Source of the DNA: Oscillospiraceae bacterium
GTDB lineage: Bacteria > Bacillota > Clostridia > Oscillospirales > Ruminococcaceae
NCBI GenBank assembly: GCA_029006135.1
Contig: JAQXGE010000045.1
Location: 62,001 to 126,000 of the forward strand
Direction: 5' to 3'
DNA: 64,000 nucleotides
Numbering within the stretch: the first letter of the stretch is position 1; every line of letters starts with the position of its first letter. The notes under the pieces were generated by a model. It did no database searches, had not been told where the DNA came from, and saw only the letters and a program-made list of their open reading frames with translations. This document shows, piece after piece, positions 34,471 through 42,697 of the stretch. The translations under genes were made by a program, and so were the position numbers.

Positions 34471-35044
34471 GCGGCGGACGTTTGCCCGTATCCTGACGGT
34501 GCTGCTGGTGCTGCTTTTGGCAGGTACGCTCCTTTTTACCTGCGGCAGGGATACAATCAGGCGGACCGCCTATCCGCGCAAATACGAGGAATATGTCGAG
34601 TATTACGCCGGAAAGTATGACATTGACCCGCTGATTCTGTACAGCTTTATCCGAACGGAAAGCAACTTTAACCCGCAGGCGGAATCACACGCGGGCGCGC
34701 GGGGGCTTATGCAGATTACGGAGCAGACCTTCGACTGGATTAAGAGCAAAATCGCTCCGGGCGAGAATCTCACCTTTGATGATCTGTATGACCCGGAGAC
34801 GAATATCCGCTTTGGCAGTTATTTTGTCAGCTGTTCGCTTGCCCGCTATCATAATGATCTTGCCACAGCCGCTGCGGCTTATCACAGTGGTTGGGGAACG
34901 GTGGATGATCTGCTCGGAAAGGCAGACTACTCCTCAAATGGGGAGACGCTAACGGAATTTCCGTACCCGCAGATGCGCCGATATGTCGAAAAGATTACCG
35001 GTGCGTATGCGAAATATCGTGAAATATATGCGCCGGAATCCTAA
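34433..35044 (+). CDS. Membrane-anchored lytic transglycosylase (SLT domain)
   Basis: A 203-residue protein with a basic start (MAKRKRSQRSGHKRR), one membrane helix or signal anchor (about 19-37), and an external SLT domain (about 55-195) that cleaves peptidoglycan between MurNAc and GlcNAc. Seen: the catalytic Glu in YSFIRTESNFNP, then AGARGLMQI and YDPETNIRFGSYF, the classical family 1 motifs. The start is set by a gaaaggagg site inside coaE. Length matches YjbJ-type short transglycosylases. Grouping with coaE and prfA is by operon, not by pathway. Confidence 0.92.
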   Translation: MAKRKRSQRSGHKRRTFARILTVLLVLLLAGTLLFTCGRDTIRRTAYPRKYEEYVEYYAGKYDIDPLILYSFIRTESNFNPQAESHAGARGLMQITEQTFDWIKSKIAPGENLTFDDLYDPETNIRFGSYFVSCSLARYHNDLATAAAAYHSGWGTVDDLLGKADYSSNGETLTEFPYPQMRRYVEKITGAYAKYREIYAPES

Positions 35045-35084
35045 CCCCGGCGTAAATTCTAAAGAAACGAGGGAAACAATACTT

Positions 35085-36476
35085 ATGAAATCAACAAAAG
35101 AACTGGAGCAGCTGCTCTACAAGAATGAGACCGTAGCAGACAAAACGCCGTCTGCAATTGCCGAAGCAGATGCTTTCTGTGAGGGCTACAAAGAATTCCT
35201 GAACCGCGGCAAGACCGAGCGCGAAGTGGTACAGTACAGCGAGGAACTTCTTGTCAAGGCGGGCTATCGCCCCTTTACTGTGGGCATGGAGCTCCATCCC
35301 GGCGATAAGGTCTACCACATCAACCGCAAGAAGTGCGTTCTTGCCGCTACCATCGGTACAAAGAGCCTGTCTGAGGGCTTCCATCTGAACATTGCCCATG
35401 TGGATGCACCGCGCCTTGACCTGCGTCCGGTACCCCTTTTTGAAAAGGAGGGGCTGGCCTACTTCCGCACACACTATTACGGCGGTATCCGTAAGTACCA
35501 GTGGCCCACCATTCCTCTGTCTATCCATGGTGTTGTATATCGTGAGGATGGCAGCTGCGTCAACATCTGCATTGGCGAAAAGGACGATGATCCTGTTTTC
35601 ACCATCACCGACCTCCTGCCGCATTTGGGCGCTGAGCAGAACAAGAAAACGCTCCCCGAAGGCATCACGGGCGAAAACCTGAATATTCTGCTTGGCTCTC
35701 TTCCCATTGAGGATGAGGAAGCCTCCAACCGCGTCAAGCTCCGCGTCCTTGGCCTTCTCAACGAGCAGTACGGCATTACCGAACGCGATTTCACCAGCGC
35801 AGAGATTGAGATTGTTCCCGCATTCAAGGCTCGCGATGTGGGTCTTGACCGCTCTATGATTGGCTCGTATGGACACGATGACCGTGTGGATGCTTATCCC
35901 GCACTGATGGCGGAAATTGAGACGCAGTCGCCCGCCTACACCAGCGTGTGCGTCCTCACGGACAAAGAGGAAACCGGCTCTGATGGTGTGACTGGCCTGA
36001 ACAGCATGTACACTTTCCATTTCCTCCGTCAGCTCTGTGAATGTGAGGGCGTGGATTATGTGACGGCTTTCCAGGCCTCCAAGTGCCTGTCTGCTGATGT
36101 GACCGCTGCGTATGATCCCAGCTATTCCGAAGCCTTTGAGCCGGATAACGGCACCTATGCGGGCCGCGGTGTTGCCATTTATAAATACACCGGCTCCCGC
36201 GGAAAGAGTTCCACCAACGATGCCAGTGCCGAACTGGTCAGCTACCTCACTCGTCTGATGAATAAGAACAATGTTGTTTGGCAGATTGGTGAGATGGGCC
36301 GAATCGACCTTGGCGGCGGCGGAACGGTTGCCAAGTATGTGGCTAACCAGGACATCGACACCATTGACATCGGCGTGCCGGTACTTTCGATGCACTCTCC
36401 GTTTGAAGTTGTCGCTAAGAGCGATGTATATATGGCATATCGCACCTTTAAAGCTTTCTGCGAGGATGCTGAATAA
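35085..36476 (+). CDS. M18 family aminopeptidase
   Basis: A 463-residue cytosolic dizinc aminopeptidase of family M18. Seen: the first metal motif in HVDAPRLDLRP (about residue 105), GSYGHDDRVDAYPAL, the catalytic/metal DKEETGSDGVTG, and the C-terminal metal histidine in VPVLSMHSPFEV. M18 enzymes release N-terminal residues from peptides, often acidic or aliphatic ones; specificity is not readable here. The ATG at 35085 has a distant cgaggg site; a longer reading from 34983 would overlap the transglycosylase. Followed by a terminator. Confidence 0.92.
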   Translation: MKSTKELEQLLYKNETVADKTPSAIAEADAFCEGYKEFLNRGKTEREVVQYSEELLVKAGYRPFTVGMELHPGDKVYHINRKKCVLAATIGTKSLSEGFHLNIAHVDAPRLDLRPVPLFEKEGLAYFRTHYYGGIRKYQWPTIPLSIHGVVYREDGSCVNICIGEKDDDPVFTITDLLPHLGAEQNKKTLPEGITGENLNILLGSLPIEDEEASNRVKLRVLGLLNEQYGITERDFTSAEIEIVPAFKARDVGLDRSMIGSYGHDDRVDAYPALMAEIETQSPAYTSVCVLTDKEETGSDGVTGLNSMYTFHFLRQLCECEGVDYVTAFQASKCLSADVTAAYDPSYSEAFEPDNGTYAGRGVAIYKYTGSRGKSSTNDASAELVSYLTRLMNKNNVVWQIGEMGRIDLGGGGTVAKYVANQDIDTIDIGVPVLSMHSPFEVVAKSDVYMAYRTFKAFCEDAE

Positions 36477-36492
36477 AATCTGGTTATGAGAT

Positions 36493-36553
36493 TCACCCGC
36501 CGGGGGAAACTGCACGCAATTTGCGCGGGCAGTGCCTTGGCGGGTGATTTTTA
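36493..36553 (+). terminator. Terminator after the M18 aminopeptidase
   Basis: Outer arms TCACCCGCC and GGCGGGTGA enclose a smaller hairpin (ACTGC/GCAGT), followed by TTTTTAT. It begins 17 bases after the stop. Confidence 0.82.
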
Positions 36554-36658
36554 TGGCATTTTCTGACGCAAGGGTTTGAAGCGCATAGAATGACCCGTGT
36601 CTTTTTGTACAAAACGAGCAAAAACGCCAAACAATGACGTGTGCGTATGGCATACTAA

Positions 36659-36687
36659 TTGAACAAAAGCTGATTTTTGACTATGTA
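36659..36687 (+). promoter_or_regulatory. Promoter of the radical SAM gene
   Basis: TTGAAC (36659-36664), 17 bases, TATGTA (36682-36687). Confidence 0.5.
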
Positions 36688-36791
36688 CAAAATGCCGAAC
36701 TTTAGACTAAAATAGCATTACAGTGATAAGAGGCGCAAAGCTAAGGTTTGATATTTATTCCGCACCTCTTTTTGAAAGGGAGAGATTTGTT

Positions 36792-38243
36792 ATGCCGACT
36801 AATAAAGTCGTTCATGCTGCTCAGCGTGCCGCTTTCAGTGCCGCCATTGATGTTGCGATCAACGCGGTTCGCGGAAAGGGCACGGAAAAGCTTTCCGAAA
36901 ATGCCGTAAAGTTGGTCAATCTGGCCGAGCCGCTGCTGAAGGACCGCTATCCTGCTTATATGTTTGACAAGGCTCGTGAGTTTGTCTCGGATCCTAACGG
37001 CAAGTGGATGCAGTTTGCCTATCGTGCTATCAATGAGATTGACCCGCACATCCTCAAGATGAATGCCCTCAACCTTGTGTATGAAGGTATGTTTGCCGGT
37101 TACAACTATGTGGAGGAGCTGCGCAAGAAGTACGACTGCAATATGCCGTGGATTCTGCTGTTTGACCCCACTTCTGCCTGCAACCTGCACTGCAAGGGTT
37201 GCTGGGCTGCTGAGTACGGCAACAAGCTGAACCTGAGCTATGAGGATATGGATAAGCTTGTCACCGAGGGTGAGGAACTCGGCATCCATTGGTATATGTG
37301 CACCGGCGGTGAGCCGATGTGCCGCAAGAATGACCTGCTCAAACTTGCCGCCAAGCACCAGACTTCCGTGTTCCATCTCTTCACCAATGGCACCCTGATT
37401 GATCAGGAGTTCTGTGATGAGGTCAAGAAGGTCGGCAACATGGCGTTCTTCCTCTCCGTTGAAGGTCTTGATAAAGCAACCGACGACCGCCGCGGTGAGG
37501 GCGTGTTCCACCGCGTCATGGAAGCAATGGACCTGATGAAGAAGAACGGCCTACTCTTTGGCACGTCCATCTGCTATACTTCCGCCAACTACAAGGCAGT
37601 TACCAGTGACGAGTTCATGGATACCCTCATTGAGCACGGTGTCCGCTTTAACTGGTACTTCCACTATATGCCCATCGGCGATGGTGCCAATGTTGACCTG
37701 ATGCTGAACCCCGAACAGCGTGAATATATGGTCCATCGTGTTCGTGAGATTCGTGGCTTCACCGGCGGCAAGCCGATTTTCTGCATCGATTTCCAGAATG
37801 ATGGCGAGTACATTGACGGATGCATCGCCGGCGGCCGTCAGTATGCCCACATCAATCCCAACGGCGATGTGGAACCCTGCGTCTTTATTCATTACTCCAA
37901 CGCCAACATTCACGAAAAGAGCCTGCTCGAGTGCCTCCAGCAGCCCCTGTTCAAGGAATACCACAAGGGCCAGCCCTTCAACGAGAATCATCTGCGCCCC
38001 TGCCCGATGCTGGAAAACCCGCAGCTGCTTGGTGAAATGGTCAAGCGCAGCGGTGCCCACAGTACCGATTTGCAGCAGCCGGAATCTCCGGAGGATGTTT
38101 TCCGCCGTTGCCGCCCCTACGCCACAAACTGGATGCCGACCGCAGACCGTCTGTGGAGTGAGAAACATCCCGGCTATACCGACCCCGAGAACCCCGATTG
38201 CGCCGCCTGTGGTGCTTGCACTGCTTCAAAAGACGCTCAGTAA
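36792..38243 (+). CDS. Radical SAM protein with C-terminal cysteine clusters
   Basis: A 483-residue radical SAM enzyme of unknown substrate. Seen: the 4Fe-4S/SAM motif CNLHCKGC near residue 134, the GGEP motif in CTGGEPMC, and SPASM/Twitch-like cysteines in CIAGGRQYAHINPNGDVEPC near residue 350, which usually bind extra clusters. A final CAACGAC lies almost at the C-terminus. The N-terminal 120 residues form a helical domain (AFSAAIDVAINAVRGKG) lacking in simple members. Start at the ATG at 36792 after aaagggaga. It is transcribed alone, without an adjacent precursor peptide, so it is not an obvious peptide-modifying system. Confidence 0.85.
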   Translation: MPTNKVVHAAQRAAFSAAIDVAINAVRGKGTEKLSENAVKLVNLAEPLLKDRYPAYMFDKAREFVSDPNGKWMQFAYRAINEIDPHILKMNALNLVYEGMFAGYNYVEELRKKYDCNMPWILLFDPTSACNLHCKGCWAAEYGNKLNLSYEDMDKLVTEGEELGIHWYMCTGGEPMCRKNDLLKLAAKHQTSVFHLFTNGTLIDQEFCDEVKKVGNMAFFLSVEGLDKATDDRRGEGVFHRVMEAMDLMKKNGLLFGTSICYTSANYKAVTSDEFMDTLIEHGVRFNWYFHYMPIGDGANVDLMLNPEQREYMVHRVREIRGFTGGKPIFCIDFQNDGEYIDGCIAGGRQYAHINPNGDVEPCVFIHYSNANIHEKSLLECLQQPLFKEYHKGQPFNENHLRPCPMLENPQLLGEMVKRSGAHSTDLQQPESPEDVFRRCRPYATNWMPTADRLWSEKHPGYTDPENPDCAACGACTASKDAQ

Positions 38244-38254
38244 AAATAGCAAAT

Positions 38255-38300
38255 AAAAACGCTTGCCTTTAACCCACTGCGGTTTTAGGCAAGCGTTTTT
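38255..38300 (+). terminator. Terminator after the radical SAM gene
   Basis: Arms AAAAACGCTTGCCT and AGGCAAGCGTTTTT with a long loop (18 bases), followed by GTATTT. It starts 12 bases after the stop. Confidence 0.85.
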
Positions 38301-38403
38301 GTATTTATTGCTGTATAAATGCAATCAGGATTCCCGCATTTTTTTCTGCGCCGCGGAATACACTGAAGAAGGTATATATCACGCGGCAGGGGAGGAATTG
38401 CAC

Positions 38404-39273
38404 GTGAAGACTGTCATTTACCTGGATGTTCTGCTTCTCGTCAATTTCCTTGTTGCTTATTTTTTGCTTCTGGCGGCCGGATTGCTTACGGCCCAAAGAG
38501 CATCGTTTGGACGAATGATTCTTGGCAGTGTGCTTGCTGCGGCAAGTTCACTGATCTTGTTTGCGCCGGAACTTTCCTATCCCGCACAGGTGGTTTATAA
38601 GCTGCTCACAGCGGGAATTATTGTAGGGGCTGCGTTCGGCTTTCACAGGGTTCGTCGCTATCTGGCGGCAACGCTCTGGTATGCGGCACTGAATATTTTA
38701 TTGGCTGGATTGGCCGTGATGGTTATTCTTCGTACCGGGACCCGAATGATTCAGACCGGGAATCTCACGGTTTATCTGCGGATCTCTCCCGTAATTCTCT
38801 TACTGCTCTCCGCTGCGTGCTGCGGCGGTGTTTGGTTTATTTTGCGTTTTATCGGCGGAACTCCTTCACGCACGCAAACGATAGGTGTGCAATTTGAAAT
38901 CTGCCGCACGACCGTATGCCTTCGAGCTGTGCTTGATACCGGCTGCCATCTAAAAGATCCGATTACCTGTCTGCCCGTATTGCTTATCAGCTGGCCGGAC
39001 GCGTGCGGGCGGCTGCCAGCTGCTGTCAATGAATATCTTGAAAGCTGGTTTGACGGCACCAGGCCGGACTGTCCGCCGCAGGGTACAAGTCTCAGACTGA
39101 TTCCCTGTTCAACGGCGGCACAGAACGCCCTGCTGCCGGGCTTTGCCGTAAGCACTATAGGCGTTGTTACAGAAGATGGTGTGCTGGAACTTGGCCGCAC
39201 AGCTGTTGCTTTTTCGCCGCAGCCCTTTCACGCTGCCGATTATGAAGCATTGTATGGACCAGATTTTCTATAA
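38404..39273 (+). CDS. spoIIGA: Sporulation sigma-E processing peptidase SpoIIGA
   Basis: Membrane-embedded aspartic protease that cleaves pro-sigma-E in the mother cell after septation. 289 residues: five hydrophobic helices (about 1-160) and a cytosolic retropepsin-like domain with the catalytic Asp in VCLRAVLDTGCHLKDP (about residue 180). I chose the GTG at 38404, which follows aggggagg, because the family starts with a short segment before YLDVLLLVNFLVAYFLLL. Its substrate sigE follows 12 bases downstream, the usual spoIIG arrangement. No clear Spo0A box was seen upstream. Confidence 0.92.
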   Translation: MKTVIYLDVLLLVNFLVAYFLLLAAGLLTAQRASFGRMILGSVLAAASSLILFAPELSYPAQVVYKLLTAGIIVGAAFGFHRVRRYLAATLWYAALNILLAGLAVMVILRTGTRMIQTGNLTVYLRISPVILLLLSAACCGGVWFILRFIGGTPSRTQTIGVQFEICRTTVCLRAVLDTGCHLKDPITCLPVLLISWPDACGRLPAAVNEYLESWFDGTRPDCPPQGTSLRLIPCSTAAQNALLPGFAVSTIGVVTEDGVLELGRTAVAFSPQPFHAADYEALYGPDFL

Positions 39274-39285
39274 GGAGGGAGCCCC

Positions 39286-39999
39286 ATGAAACCACTGCAA
39301 GAACTTCGCTGTCAACTGGAAAACCTGGTGCTGTATCTGGGCATTAAACCGGAACTCTACTACATTAACGGCCCAGACACACTTCCGCCGCCGCTGACAC
39401 CGCAACAGGAAAAAGAAGTTTTTGCCCAGCTTGCTGCCGGTGTCCCCGGTGCAAGAGATACCCTCATCACACATAACCTGCGGCTCGTCGTCTACATTGC
39501 CAAAAAATTTGAGTCCTCCACTGCCGGTGTGGAGGACATGATTTCAATCGGGACCATCGGACTGATTAAGGCCGTCAACACCTTTGAACCTGACAAAAAC
39601 ATCAAGCTGGCCACCTATGCCAGCCGCTGCATTGAAAATGAGATTTTGATGTATCTGCGCAAAAGTTCCAACCGCCGTCAGGATGCAAGCATCGATGAGC
39701 CACTCAATACCGATTCGGATGGAAATGAACTTCTTTTGGTGGATGTGCTCACCGGTGATGAGACCCAGGTGGGGGAGGAACTTGAGCGCAGCGCCGAGCA
39801 CGCGGCTCTCCTAAACGCGGTCAACGCGCTTGCACCCAGGGAACGTCAGATTATGGAAATGCGTTTTGGTTTGCGGGATGGTGTAGAGCATACGCAGAAA
39901 GAAGTTGCCGATGCAATAGGCATCTCTCAAAGCTATATTTCTCGCTTGGAAAAGCGGATTATCAAACGGCTTCGTCAAGAGATTGAAACGCTTGTATAA
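39286..39999 (+). CDS. sigE: Sporulation sigma factor sigma-E (precursor)
   Basis: Mother-cell-specific sigma factor, made as an inactive precursor and cut by SpoIIGA. 237 residues, very close to Bacillus pro-sigma-E. Seen: the N-terminal pro-sequence of about 25-30 residues up to [15 protein letters not shown], region 2 with [34 protein letters not shown] and [19 protein letters not shown], and region 4 with [20 protein letters not shown]. Start after a taaggagggag site. Followed four bases later by the end of an opposing gene. Confidence 0.97.
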   Translation: MKPLQELRCQLENLVLYLGIKPELYYINGPDTLPPPLTPQQEKEVFAQLAAGVPGARDTLITHNLRLVVYIAKKFESSTAGVEDMISIGTIGLIKAVNTFEPDKNIKLATYASRCIENEILMYLRKSSNRRQDASIDEPLNTDSDGNELLLVDVLTGDETQVGEELERSAEHAALLNAVNALAPRERQIMEMRFGLRDGVEHTQKEVADAIGISQSYISRLEKRIIKRLRQEIETLV

Positions 40000-40003
40000 C
40001 GTC

Positions 40004-40525
40004 TCAGCCCGTTTTGTTTGCCTCGGTTTGAGTCACAAAATCGGTGGAGACCCCACCAATCAGGTTCATTTGCGGTTCTTCGGAAAGCAGCACATACTCA
40101 AATTCGCCTTTGCGCCACTGAATCATGCCGCGCCGCCCCGGGGACTGACTCTGTGTCACCTCAATGCCCTCCACGGAGTAGGTAGTGACACTCTCGTACG
40201 CATTTTCAGTAAAGGCATCGGGAATATCCAAGTTTCCAAGTTCGGCCACGCGAAGCCGGGCAAAATTATCTGGAACAATATTATATTCTATCTCTGCTGT
40301 TTTACCATTGATAAGCCAAAATCGTCCCGGAATCAGAATGTCATTTGAAGGGTAGCTTGTGATGGCAAAGCCAGCGGTCTCACCGAAATCCGGAGCAGAA
40401 TATTCTTCCTGATAGTCGCGGGATTTGTCAGGGACCGCTGCATTTGTGCGTGAAAGCGCAGCGGCTAATACAACAATCGCCGCGGCCGCAACCAGAAATA
40501 GCGGAAACCACACAGTATCAAACAT
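40004..40525 (-). CDS. Membrane-anchored protein of unknown function between sigE and sigG
   Basis: A 173-residue protein I do not recognise with certainty. Seen: one N-terminal helix (about 5-27, WFPLFLVAAAAIVVLAAAL), then an external soluble domain. The second half (SVEGIEVTQSQSPGRRG, MIQWRKGEFEYVLLSEE) resembles DUF4367-type domains that follow anti-sigma factors; this is a weak pattern match. The ATG at 40525 follows an excellent aaaggagg. It lies opposite to sigE and sigG and ends four bases from the sigE stop, in the place where spoIIG read-through normally continues into sigG. A sporulation role is possible but not shown. Confidence 0.7.
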   Translation of the reverse strand: MFDTVWFPLFLVAAAAIVVLAAALSRTNAAVPDKSRDYQEEYSAPDFGETAGFAITSYPSNDILIPGRFWLINGKTAEIEYNIVPDNFARLRVAELGNLDIPDAFTENAYESVTTYSVEGIEVTQSQSPGRRGMIQWRKGEFEYVLLSEEPQMNLIGGVSTDFVTQTEANKTG

Positions 40526-40687
40526 AATGACCATCCTCCTTTCGCTATGCTATGCCCTGTGCAGTTATAGTGTGCAGATTTTTCCACTGTGTCTTTGTGG
40601 GGCTCAATCCGACCATACTGACTGAAAAAGGCAGTGAGAGCCGTACCGGTTCCGGTCGGATTCTTCTGCGCTGGGAGGATGGCAAAA

Positions 40688-41467
40688 ATGTATAGCAGCA
40701 AAGTCGAGATATGCGGGGTAAACACTTCTCTGCTTCCTGTTCTTACTGAGCAGCAAAAGACGGAACTTTTGCTTGCGGCCCGGGAAGGCAATGCGGAGGC
40801 TCGGCAGCAGATGATTCAGGGAAATTTGCGTCTTGTCCTCAGTGTTGTGCAAAAGTTTTCAGGCCGAGGAGAAAATTTGGATGACTTGTTTCAGGTTGGC
40901 TGTATAGGACTAATCAAAGCCATTGACAACTTTGACCCAAACCTGAATGTGCGGTTTTCCACATACGGTGTTCCCATGATTCTTGGGGAAATCCGGCGTT
41001 TCCTGCGGGACAATAATCCTGTGCGAGTCAGCCGGTCTATTCGTGACTTGGCCTATCATTCTATGCAGGCGAGGGAGGCACTGCAAAAAGAGACGGGGCG
41101 GGAGCCAAGAGTGAACGAAATTGCACAGAGAGTTGGAAATACACCCGAAAATGTTGCAATGGCGCTCGAGTCCGTCATAGAGCCGGCAAGCCTGTATGAG
41201 CCTGCCTACACAGATGGCGATGACACACTGTCCATCATCGACCGCGTACCGGAAACAAGCGGTGAGGACAGCTGGATCAGCGGAATTATGTTCCGGGACA
41301 CGGTGCAGCAGCTCAGCGACAGAGAACGTAAAATCATCGCGCTGCGGTATCTTTCTGGACAGACGCAGATGCAGGTCGCCAAAAAAATCGGGATCAGCCA
41401 GGCCCAAGTGAGCCGCCTGGAAAAGAGCGCACTGTGCCGGATCCGTGAACAAATCTCTTGTCGGTAA
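40688..41467 (+). CDS. sigG: Sporulation sigma factor sigma-G
   Basis: Late forespore sigma factor. 259 residues (Bacillus: 260). Seen: the diagnostic N-terminus KVEICGVNTSLLPVLT, region 2 with NLRLVLSVVQKFSGRGEN, VGCIGLIKAIDNFDPN and RFSTYGVPMILGEIRRFLRD, and region 4 with QMQVAKKIGISQAQVSRLEKSA. I chose the ATG at 40688, nine bases after gggagg; an ATG at 40679 is adjacent to that site. Conserved order with spoIIGA and sigE. No confident sigma-F type promoter was identified in the 160-base gap. Confidence 0.96.
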   Translation: MYSSKVEICGVNTSLLPVLTEQQKTELLLAAREGNAEARQQMIQGNLRLVLSVVQKFSGRGENLDDLFQVGCIGLIKAIDNFDPNLNVRFSTYGVPMILGEIRRFLRDNNPVRVSRSIRDLAYHSMQAREALQKETGREPRVNEIAQRVGNTPENVAMALESVIEPASLYEPAYTDGDDTLSIIDRVPETSGEDSWISGIMFRDTVQQLSDRERKIIALRYLSGQTQMQVAKKIGISQAQVSRLEKSALCRIREQISCR

Positions 41468-41513
41468 AAAACATCCCCGGCACCTGCAATCTTATGGTGC
41501 CGGGGATGTTTTT
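41466..41513. terminator. Bidirectional terminator between sigG and the HAD gene
   Basis: Arms AAAAACATCCCCGGCACC and GGTGCCGGGGATGTTTTT around an 11-base loop. The left arm begins in the sigG stop codon and the hairpin ends 14 bases from the stop of the opposing HAD gene. Confidence 0.9.
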
Positions 41514-41527
41514 GCGTGATTAAATGG

Positions 41528-42187
41528 TCAGGGAACCTGAATGTTTTGAGCCTTGGGTGATTCCTCCGCCGGGCGGCCCGTCAAATCGACACCGCAGAGC
41601 CCCAATGCGCGGTTAAAAGATTTGTGGTTCTTATAAAGGATTCCCGTGATGCCAAGATTGTAAGCCGCCTGAGCGTTTTGCTTATTGTCATCAATAAAGA
41701 TGGACTCATCGTAGGCCAGTCCATATTTCTGCATAAGGACACCAAAGATGCGAGGGTCTGGTTTGCACAGATGAACTTCGCAGGATGCAATTCCTCCGTC
41801 AAACAGCGGGAAAAAATCTCTCTGACGAATTTCATCGATAATATCCTGCGGAATGTTTGACAGATAGTAAAGGCGATAACCGGCCATCTTCAGCTTACAC
41901 ATGGTCTTGACTGTGCGTTTGTTTGTGCGCAGAATACTTTGCCATTCGTCAATGACAGCCTGAACTTCAAATGTGCGGCCGTGCTCTGCGGCGTTTTCCA
42001 GCATGATTCGGTTGGCCGTTCCGCGGGTAATGATTCCGCGGTCCAAATCTTCCCACTCTTTGCTGCCGAATGTGAGATCATAAACCTCATCCTCGGCCTT
42101 TTTATTGATAAAATGATCCATCAGAAAATCGCGCGGCTTGTAATCCACCACAACACCGCCCAGATCAAAGATGATGTTCCTGTACAT
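41528..42187 (-). CDS. HAD-superfamily hydrolase (phosphatase), YihX-like
   Basis: A 219-residue HAD subfamily IA hydrolase. Seen: motif I in IIFDLGGVVVDY (about 5-16; the nucleophile Asp precedes LGG, and the second Asp position is G, V here, as in YihX-type members), motif II YYLSNIP, a Lys in EVHLCKPDPRIF and motif IV in ESIFIDDNKQNA. A four-helix cap lies between motifs I and II. The substrate is probably a sugar phosphate or similar metabolite, by family only. The ATG at 42187 follows gggaggac. It has its own promoter. Confidence 0.85.
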   Translation of the reverse strand: MYRNIIFDLGGVVVDYKPRDFLMDHFINKKAEDEVYDLTFGSKEWEDLDRGIITRGTANRIMLENAAEHGRTFEVQAVIDEWQSILRTNKRTVKTMCKLKMAGYRLYYLSNIPQDIIDEIRQRDFFPLFDGGIASCEVHLCKPDPRIFGVLMQKYGLAYDESIFIDDNKQNAQAAYNLGITGILYKNHKSFNRALGLCGVDLTGRPAEESPKAQNIQVP

Positions 42188-42218
42188 ATTTTTGTCCTCC
42201 CGTTGACATTGCCTCTTT

Positions 42219-42247
42219 ATTATACACGCAAAATCCAAAATACACAA
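42219..42247 (-). promoter_or_regulatory. Promoter of the HAD hydrolase
   Basis: On the minus strand TTGTGT (42242-42247), 17 bases, TATAAT (42219-42224), about 35 bases before the ATG. Confidence 0.7.
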
Positions 42248-42303
42248 ATGGATTTATTCGGCATACAATGAAAAGAACGAAAATTCTGAAAGGAGGATAT
42301 CCC

Positions 42304-42570
42304 GTGACTCTGCATGAATTGAATGAAAAAGATGTCATCCAAATGAAAACGGGGGAGAACCTTGGCCGTATTGATGATATTGTTTTTGAGGACGCGCAGA
42401 TTACAAAGGTGATTCTTCGCGGACGTCCGCGAATGTTTGGAATGCTTGGACGGGATGATGACCTTGTTATCCCGTGGGCAGCTGTCAAAAGCATTGGTGC
42501 CGATGTCGTAATGGTGGATGTTGAGATACCTCCGCCGCGCCCGGCACACTCCCACCATGGCTGGATGTAA
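42304..42570 (+). CDS. PRC-barrel protein, YlmC/YmxH sporulation family
   Basis: An 88-residue PRC-barrel protein of the YlmC/YmxH family, a group conserved in endospore formers and located near sigG in Bacillus. Seen: LHELNEKDVIQMKTGENLGRI, DIVFEDAQITKVILRGRP and LVIPWAAVKSIGADVVMVD, the typical small beta-barrel. Function is not established beyond a link to sporulation. The start is a GTG at 42304 eight bases after aaaggagg; no ATG fits. The His-rich end (HSHHGWM) is unusual and could bind metal. Confidence 0.85.
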   Translation: MTLHELNEKDVIQMKTGENLGRIDDIVFEDAQITKVILRGRPRMFGMLGRDDDLVIPWAAVKSIGADVVMVDVEIPPPRPAHSHHGWM

Positions 42571-42597
42571 AATCGCTGAAAAATCTCACCCCATGGG

Positions 42598-42626
42598 ATG
42601 AAAAATTTCAGGCAGTATGATATAAT
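42598..42626 (+). promoter_or_regulatory. Candidate promoter before the ComEA-like gene
   Basis: ATGAAA (42598-42603), 17 bases, TATAAT (42621-42626). The -35 is weak. Predicted transcripts start near 42633. Confidence 0.5.
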
Positions 42627-42697
42627 AAACATAACTTCATTGCGGGAAAGGCAGGGGAGCGATCATCGGTACATCATCATTCCGCCTGCTTATCTCG

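Larger units (their letters stand above)
36477..36791 (+). other. Intergenic region before the radical SAM gene
   Basis: 315 bases without a gene. It contains the terminator of the aminopeptidase unit (36493-36553), a pair of direct repeats TGTACAAAA at 36606-36614 and 36684-36692, a promoter (36659-36687) and a leader of about 100 bases with no recognised riboswitch. The second repeat overlaps the -10. Confidence 0.55.
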
